Positions 58,154 through 64,000 of a stretch of DNA of 64,000 nucleotides are shown in pieces. Source of the DNA: Solanum dulcamara (lineage: Eukaryota > Streptophyta > Magnoliopsida > Solanales > Solanaceae); contig NC_077245.1 in the NCBI RefSeq assembly GCF_947179165.1, forward strand, positions 35,333,286 to 35,397,285, given 5' to 3'. Every line of letters starts with the position of its first letter. Position 1 is the stretch's first letter. Made by a program: the position numbers and the translations under genes. The notes under the pieces were generated by a model that made no database searches, was not told where the DNA came from, and saw only the letters and a list, made by a program, of their open reading frames with translations.

Positions 58154-59190
58154 TCATGCTTTTTGATTTTCCTGATCTTTGATTTCTTTGACCTTGATTA
58201 TTGTACCCTTGGTTTTGATTGTTGTACTATTTTCCACCTTCTTGTGGTCTGAATTGGGTCTGCCCTTGATGTTGGTTTTGCTGAGTTCCACCAAATAAGA
58301 AGTTTGGATGGTTTCTCTAATTTGGGTTGTCAGTGTTACCATAGTTATGGTTACCACCACCCTAGTTGCATTACCCACGAAATTCACTGACTCAGGATTA
58401 GCTCCACATTATTTTTCCACAAGTTCACTAATGCCACACACCTCACACCACATGTATTATTGTTGAACCATATTCACTGAAGCTTGTTGTTGTCCTTTGT
58501 TAAAGTGTTGAAATGCGTTGTCATCATATTTTGAATTGCTGCAATTTATGCAGCCAATGTTGTCATTGTATCAACTTCCGACGTACTTGCTTGTTCTTGA
58601 ACCACAGGTCTAGAGTTTCCACCGTTCCACTCAGGATTTCCCTGAGATATGCGACTAAGCAATGTGTAGATCTCATCATATATTTTCTCTAGTGCCTTTC
58701 CATCTTCTACAGAGTCAAGAAGAATTTTTGTGTTGGGTTCCAACCCTTCTATGAAAGAATGGACCAATACCTCATTAGCTTGATGATGGTGAGGACAACT
58801 AATGAGTAGAGATTTAAACCTGTCCCTAAATTGGTACAAATTTTCTCTAGATTTTTGTTTAAAATTTAAAATGTCAGCCCTCAACTTAGCTGTCTTCCCC
58901 AAAGGGAAGAACCTGATAAGAAACTTGCGAGCCAAATCATTCTATGATGTTATTTAATTTGGTTGTTCTGAGTTCAACTACCTCTTAGCTTCCCCAAATA
59001 AATAAAAGGAAATAATGTTAACCTTACATAGTCAGGAGATACCCCATTAGGCGTATAAGTATTGCTCATCTCTAAGAAGTTCTGGATGTGAACTTGAGGA
59101 TCTTTATGAGGCAAACAAGTAAACATTCCATTAGAGTGCAACAACGCACCATGTTCTATTTCAGTTAAAATCTTCCTCCAGCTAGAGGTT
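58154..59190 (-). pseudogene. Athila gag, broken
   Basis: From right to left: a HKDPQVHIQNFLEMSNT-like phrase (about 59110-59060), GVSPDYVRLTLFPF, a stop-rich bridge, then the clean 129-codon stretch 58546-58935 with ARKFLIRFFPLGKTAKLRAD, ENLYQFRDRFKSLLISCPHH and SFIEGLEPNTK, i.e. the capsid core of Athila gag. A Gln/Asn/Gly-rich tail follows (58154-58387, shifted frame). No clear zinc knuckle was found. Confidence 0.8.
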
Positions 59191-59513
59191 TTTGAATATT
59201 GGAGGTGACATTCGCTGTGAGTGGGACTGTCACATCACGTACTATCCTAGCTGTCATCTCAATAGGGACCTCTATAGGCACTTCATTATTATCACCCAGA
59301 TTTAACTGTGGTACGGAATATACAGCAGTTGCTCTCCTTCTTTGCTGATGCAGAAATCTTTTAGGCTAGCTAGCAACTCTATAATGTTCTCACTTCTGTC
59401 TAGTGTGCCTTTTTGACTTCTCCTGCCAAAAATACCAGCTAAGATCAAGTTTTTAACATAAAATCAAATAATAAAGAATCTTTGCAAAGAAAATTATTTC
59501 CAAATTAAATAAC
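59191..59513 (-). other. Athila leader between primer site and gag
   Basis: No conserved frame. AT-rich sequence containing the expected position of the gag start, which I could not fix because the N-terminal frame has stops. Confidence 0.4.
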
Positions 59514-59532
59514 TTCCCCAGCAATAGCGCAA
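59514..59532 (-). other. Primer-binding site of the Athila element, Asp-tRNA type
   Basis: The minus strand reads TTGCGCTATTGCTGGGGAA six bases after the LTR end. It resembles TGGCGCCGTTGCCGGGGA with transitions and a lost G. Confidence 0.65.
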
Positions 59533-59538
59533 AAAACT

Positions 59539-60854
59539 TGTTGCGTCCAAATGCACATGCAAGTGTATGTGGTCTCAAAAGTAATATAGTGACCATTTTT
59601 AATATCCAGATATCGAACCCAAAGGGAAATGAAATTAGGCGTTAGTTAGATTTTTAATGAATCAAATTATTCATGTGTGCTTTCAAAGAGTTGAGTTCAT
59701 TTATATCTAAAAACTAATTATACCAAAAAAAATATGAGAAACTAATTTAATGCTATTAGAGAAATTTTATCAATTTTACTTTGGTATCCAATGGGTTTTT
59801 CTATTACTGATTTACAAGGTTGATTTTACAATTATGATCTTTTGACCTCTAATTTCCTACTTTTGTTGACAACTTAACTACATCATTGAGCGAGGATAAA
59901 CATGAACCAACAAAAATGCATAGATCCTCTCATCATATTTAGTACCCAAACATGGTGTATAGATACGTGTCACAGTCATTCTATAGACAAATTATTCTAG
60001 ACAATTCTAGGAAAAACATGCTCCTTATATTCTAGTGTTCTATCCTCTTTCCGTCTTTCCAAGTTCCGGGTGGACAAAAAATTTATTCTAATGGTGATCA
60101 AGCATTAAAATAATCTAAATAAGAATATAAGAGTAATCACATACAAAACCCATTTTCAACCAAAGAAAACAAGATTTAAACCTTCATCTTGTAGCTACAA
60201 CCCAAGAACAAGGGGATTTAGCAACTCATAGTGTGTAAGATGTTTACATAAATCATTAATAACATAAAAACTTATATTCAAAATGTAAGAAAAGAAGAAA
60301 ATATCACCTAAAGTAGATCTTCCTTCGTTTTGTTCAACTCTAAACTCAAAAATCTGATCTACTTTTTAATAAAATATGTAAAGGTGCTATTTATAGCAGC
60401 AAAATCACGGAATTAAAGTAAACACATTGAAGTCCACGACTCGAACTTAGTTTAATTCAGTGTAATTTTTTGTTTCCTGTATTGGCATGAATTTATGCTA
60501 TCCAGAATCAGGTCCGCGATGCGAACCTGGCGCGTACCACACTATTTCGTCGAATAAATTCCATGTTTTGGAATTAAATCTCAGAAGTCAAGTGCAGGAC
60601 GTAGACACACTTCCTTATTGTGTATTTTCTTCACATTGTGTTCCCAACTTCTCCTTTGAGATCCACTTTCTATCTTATCATGTTTTGAATGTTTATTCTT
60701 TCCCAATCAGCTCTAAAAGTATCTAATTACATTGGTTGGTTACAACAGTACAAAAATGCAATAATATGAACTAAATTCTAGGAATTTTCTCTCAAATTGA
60801 CTAATGAATTATGGTTTTTATTTGTTATTGGGCACATAAATGTACACAAGATAA
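59539..60854 (-). repeat. 5' LTR of the Athila element
   Basis: The plus-left end TGTTGCGTCC (LTR end ..GGACGCAACA on the minus strand) abuts the primer site. The right end loses a few bases relative to the 3' LTR (AAGATCACCA there, AAGATAA here) before ATAAC. It is clearly diverged from 45917-47271, consistent with an old insertion. Most of it (59850 onward) is part of the 1137-bp tandem duplication. Confidence 0.8.
60387..60396 (-). promoter_or_regulatory. TATA box of the Athila 5' LTR, copy 1
   Basis: CTATAAATAG on the minus strand. Because of the tandem duplication an identical box lies at 61524-61533. Confidence 0.5.
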
Positions 60855-60859
60855 ATAAC
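60855..60859. repeat. Target-site duplication ATAAC, right of the Athila element
   Basis: Pairs with 45912-45916. It is repeated again at 61992-61996 because it lies inside the tandem duplication. Confidence 0.7.
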
Positions 60860-60986
60860 ATAGTATCATACTTAGTATATATCATAACTTGTTATAAATT
60901 TCATAATTCATAGAACAGCTAATTGCATAACGCACTTGTAATGTGATAATTGTCCTATCATCATTATAATGATACTTTCATAATTC

Positions 60987-62123
60987 TAATTTCCTACTTT
61001 TGTTGACAACTTAACTACATCATTGAGCGAGGATAAACATGAACCAACAAAAATGCATAGATCCTCTCATCATATTTAGTACCCAAACATGGTGTATAGA
61101 TACGTGTCACAGTCATTCTATAGACAAATTATTCTAGACAATTCTAGGAAAAACATGCTCCTTATATTCTAGTGTTCTATCCTCTTTCCGTCTTTCCAAG
61201 TTCCGGGTGGACAAAAAATTTATTCTAATGGTGATCAAGCATTAAAACAATCTAAATAAGAATATAAGAGTAATCACATACAAAACCCATTTTCAACCAA
61301 AGAAAACAAGATTTAAACCTTCATCTTGTAGCTACAACCCAAGAACAAGGGGATTTAGCAACTCATAGTGTGTAAGATGTTTACATAAATCATTAATAAC
61401 ATAAAAACTTATATTCAAAATGTAAGAAAAGAAGAAAATATCACCTAAAGTAGATCTTCCTTCGTTTTGTTCAACTCTAAACTCAAAAATCTGATCTACT
61501 TTTTAATAAAATATGTAAAGGTGCTATTTATAGCAGCAAAATCACGGAATTAAAGTAAACACATTGAAGTCCACGACTCGAACTTAGTTTAATTCAGTGT
61601 AATTTTTTGTTTCCTGTATTGGCATGAATTTATGCTATCCAGAATCAGGTCCGCGATGCGAACCTGGCGCGTACCACACTATTTCGTCGAATAAATTCCA
61701 TGTTTTGGAATTAAATCTCAGAAGTCAAGTGCAGGACGTAGACACACTTCCTTATTGTGTATTTTCTTCACATTGTGTTCCCAACTTCTCCTTTGAGATC
61801 CACTTTCTATCTTATCATGTTTTGAATGTTTATTCTTTCCCAATCAGCTCTAAAAGTATCTAATTACATTGGTTGGTTACAACAGTACAAAAATGCAATA
61901 ATATGAACTAAATTCTAGGAATTTTCTCTCAAATTGACTAATGAATTATGGTTTTTATTTGTTATTGGGCACATAAATGTACACAAGATAAATAACATAG
62001 TATCATACTTAGTATATATCATAACTTGTTATAAATTTCATAATTCATAGAACAGCTAATTGCATAACGCACTTGTAATGTGATAATTGTCCTATCATCA
62101 TTATAATGATACTTTCATAATTC
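60987..62123. repeat. Tandem duplication, copy 2 (1137 bp)
   Basis: Direct repeat of 59850-60986. After ATAATTC at 62123 the sequence continues into unique D1 LTR (ATATAGTTAGG). Both copies carry the same chance 79-codon frame (60487-60726, 61624-61863), which is LTR sequence. Confidence 0.95.
61524..61533 (-). promoter_or_regulatory. TATA box of the Athila 5' LTR, copy 2
   Basis: Exact repeat of 60387-60396 displaced by 1137 bp. A transcript from here would run through the first copy toward gag. Confidence 0.45.
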
Positions 62124-62649
62124 ATATAGTTAGGTTCTAGGTCACCACATAGGGCCCTAAGTCACCTTACTTCATAACTTGCATGAAATTCTTACCTTGA
62201 ACGTACTTACGATTTATACGCACAATTCATACTTATATTTAGAGTAAAACTTCTTATGCATAATCAATTCAAGTAAAAATCTTGATAATACATTTAAATC
62301 ATTAAATTCATAATCATACTTCATAGTTCATCATAGAAAATAGGTTTGATGCATGGGCAACCATAATTGAAATTAAAAACATGTAATTCATGTAGAAACA
62401 TATTTATAATGATCAAATATAATGATTAAAAGCATAATTTAAATAACCTAATGTAATTCATAAGATTAGGGTTACAAACCCAATTGACATTCACGAGATT
62501 GTGAATCAAATCCTTGGGGCTGCATGGGTTAAAAGGACCCATGGATCAATCCCTACATACTTTGATTGGATATTGACCTTGGAATTGAAAACAACAGCTT
62601 GTTCTTGAAGAAACCCTAGCCAAAAGTTTGATGAAGAAGATGAGCTTTC

Positions 62650-64000
62650 TGTCACAACCTGACCTAGGGCCTAGTCATAACACGGCGATCGAAACCTCGA
62701 AGGGCTCCAACCAAGCCTCTTGCACATATCATAAGCATACATAAGGTAAAAATTAAAATCAAAAACATCATAAGAGAGTCTAAAACATTAATAGAAATCT
62801 AAAAATGTCTTATGACAACATAAACTCAAACATATGTCCAACTAGATACCTCTAAACATGAGTATGGGTGGGGGATACGACATATACCTAGCTCACCCTT
62901 AATATACAACGTAAACAAAAGTCTTTTGAAAAGAAAACAGTAACCAACTTGAAAACTAGTCTCCGATCAATGAGGACTCTCCACAACACAGTCGAAAAGA
63001 GAATGCTTGCTAGTTAGGTGGACGATTAGGATCTTCAACCTTAACCCCTACATTATGAGACAATATAGGCAAAAAATATGCATTAGTACGTTGGAATGTA
63101 CTAAGTATGAGGGCGTGACATGCAACGTAAATCATGAAATACAAAGATCAAGTAAAATACATGATAAAATGGAATAAGTAAAGTCATGAGAAAATCATAT
63201 TGATCAAAGCATTTAAAAGAATAAATTCAAAATCATAACATACTTAAGAGATCATACATATGTGGGATAGGAACCGTAATCGACAATAAGACTATGTGAG
63301 CTATAACATGGAATCATGTTATCTCTCCATACAACAAAGATAAGGGGAATCTACTTGCCAAGGTAGACTCTACCCCACTAGGTGGGTCATACATATGATA
63401 TATATGGATCCAAAAGCTAAGCCATGAAAGTAACTTACAGTGGCACGTAGTTTATGGGACATGAGGCTGCTACTAAGGCTTTTGGTAGGGCCCCCACCTC
63501 AAGTCTGCTTGGTGCTAGGTCAAATCCCACGGAATACATGCATAGCATAGAAACCATAATTACATATATCATAGTTATGATCATAGGTTTGAAATCATAG
63601 AGTAGCTTATTTTCATAACACACTTGTAATGTGAGAATTGTCCTTTAATCATTACAATCATATTTGCATAATTCATATCATTATGCCTTATGTCACCACA
63701 TAGGGCTCTAAGTCACCTTTTAGGTCTTAGGTCACCACATAGGGCCTAAGTCACCTCACTTCATAACTTGCATGAAATTAATACCTTGAATTTAGAGTAA
63801 AACTCAATTGCATAATCAATTGACTTTGAAAATCATGTAATTCACTTGAAAACATGCATGATCATAAACTTTATATCAACCCATACATAATTCATATAGA
63901 TAATATCCTTTGGAAGTATAATTCAAAATATTCATAATTTACATCATGAACGCTAGAGATCAAAATAGAAGAATTCATGGGAAAACTCTTTAATTCAATG
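62650..64000 (-). repeat. Second Del/Tekay-type LTR (D2), runs past the window end
   Basis: Begins TGTCACAACCTGACCTAGGG then CTAGTCATAACACGGCGATC, the typical primer-proximal end of this LTR family read on the plus strand. It covers the part missing in D1 and then parallels 45358-45916 and 60855-62390. It lies head-to-tail against the D1 LTR with no primer site or coding interior between them. Whether it is a 5', 3' or solo LTR cannot be told from this window. Confidence 0.75.

Larger units (their letters stand above)
45917..60854 (-). mobile_element. Athila-type Ty3/gypsy element, decayed, ~14.9 kb including a solo LTR
   Basis: Minus-strand element: 5' LTR 59539-60854, Asp-type primer site, gag, protease, RT, RNase H, integrase, a long 3' region with one plant-transposon-like ORF, an AAGTGTGGAG polypurine tract and 3' LTR 45917-47271. 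A 2.8 kb solo LTR of another family lies inside its 3' region. The LTRs have diverged clearly and the genes carry many stops, so it is much older than the Ogre-like element. It is inserted in the D1 5' LTR with an ATAAC duplication. Confidence 0.85.
59850..60986. repeat. Tandem duplication, copy 1 (1137 bp)
   Basis: Starts TAATTTCCTACTTTTG and ends ACTTTCATAATTC. It spans ~1.0 kb of Athila 5' LTR, the ATAAC target duplication and ~127 bp of D1 LTR. Matches copy 2 throughout; I noticed a single difference (AAAATAATCT near 60106 against AAAACAATCT near 61243). Confidence 0.95.
60855..62649 (-). repeat. D1 5' LTR, distal part (right of the Athila insertion)
   Basis: Aligns with 63530-64000 (CACTTGTAATGTGA.AATTGTCC, CACCACATAGGGC..TAAGTCACC, CATAACTTGCATGAAATT.TTACCTTGAA) and then runs on past where the window ends for the other copy. 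The segment 62510-62620 (CATGGATCAATCCCTACATAC) is the reverse counterpart of 20310-20350. The stretch 60987-61991 inside it is the duplicated Athila LTR. It stops at 62649, where a new LTR start appears. Confidence 0.75.

Noticed and set aside
60487..61863. Two identical 79-codon frames that could look like a duplicated small gene
   Set aside because: They lie inside the Athila LTR and were copied by the 1137-bp duplication. The related frame in the other LTR (46875-47111) is not conserved in sequence as a protein would be.

Overview
The window is repeat-dominated plant nuclear DNA. I find no convincing host gene, rRNA, tRNA or CRISPR array. It is a stack of nested LTR retrotransposons typical of pericentromeric or gene-poor chromatin. 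The families are Ty3/gypsy Ogre/Tat, Del/Tekay and Athila, plus a Ty1/copia fragment. The style of the Del/Tekay LTRs and leaders (a leader ending in a TGGTATCAGAGC primer site, and a gag starting MPPRRPP) suggests a Solanaceae genome such as pepper, nightshade or a relative. That assignment rests on remembered family style, not on a search.

Layout. 1-4058: minus-strand gypsy element with an internal deletion (LTR fragment, leader, tRNA-Met primer site, 2.7 kb LTR). 4059-7251: AT-rich DNA with no recognisable gene, ending in a degenerate short-period repeat. 7252-9807: plus-strand Athila-like remnant (LTR, primer site, broken gag, no pol). 10950-11510: eroded Del-type LTR. 11700-13559: minus-strand Athila integrase and RNase H relic. 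13560-17946: plus-strand gypsy LTR material with a 28-29 bp tandem repeat. 17947-19640: minus-strand Ty1/copia pol fragment. 19650-20800: plus-strand Del-type LTR fragment with a TATA box.

20809-62649 is one minus-strand Del/Tekay element ('D1'), opened by later insertions. Its gag is interrupted by a 20.6 kb plus-strand Ogre-like element (24298-44931; GACCC target duplication; two ~4.1 kb LTRs). Its 5' LTR is interrupted by a minus-strand Athila element (45917-60854; ATAAC target duplication). The Athila element itself carries a solo LTR (47406-50240). A 1137-bp segment covering part of the Athila 5' LTR and the flanking D1 LTR was later tandemly duplicated (59850-62123). A second Del-type LTR starts at 62650 and runs off the window.

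The Ogre-like element is the only nearly intact unit. In order it has the LTR, an Arg-type tRNA primer site, an extra ORF1, gag-protease with a G-patch, a 194-bp intron, RT, two RNase H domains, integrase, a 33-bp minisatellite, a polypurine tract and the second LTR. Removing the intron (GT 34439, AG 34632) keeps the frame open from protease into RT. One nonsense codon (35723-35725) lies between RT and RNase H. Each LTR contains ~1.25 kb of nearly pure TTA-type microsatellite. All other coding remnants have stops and frameshifts and are pseudogenes.
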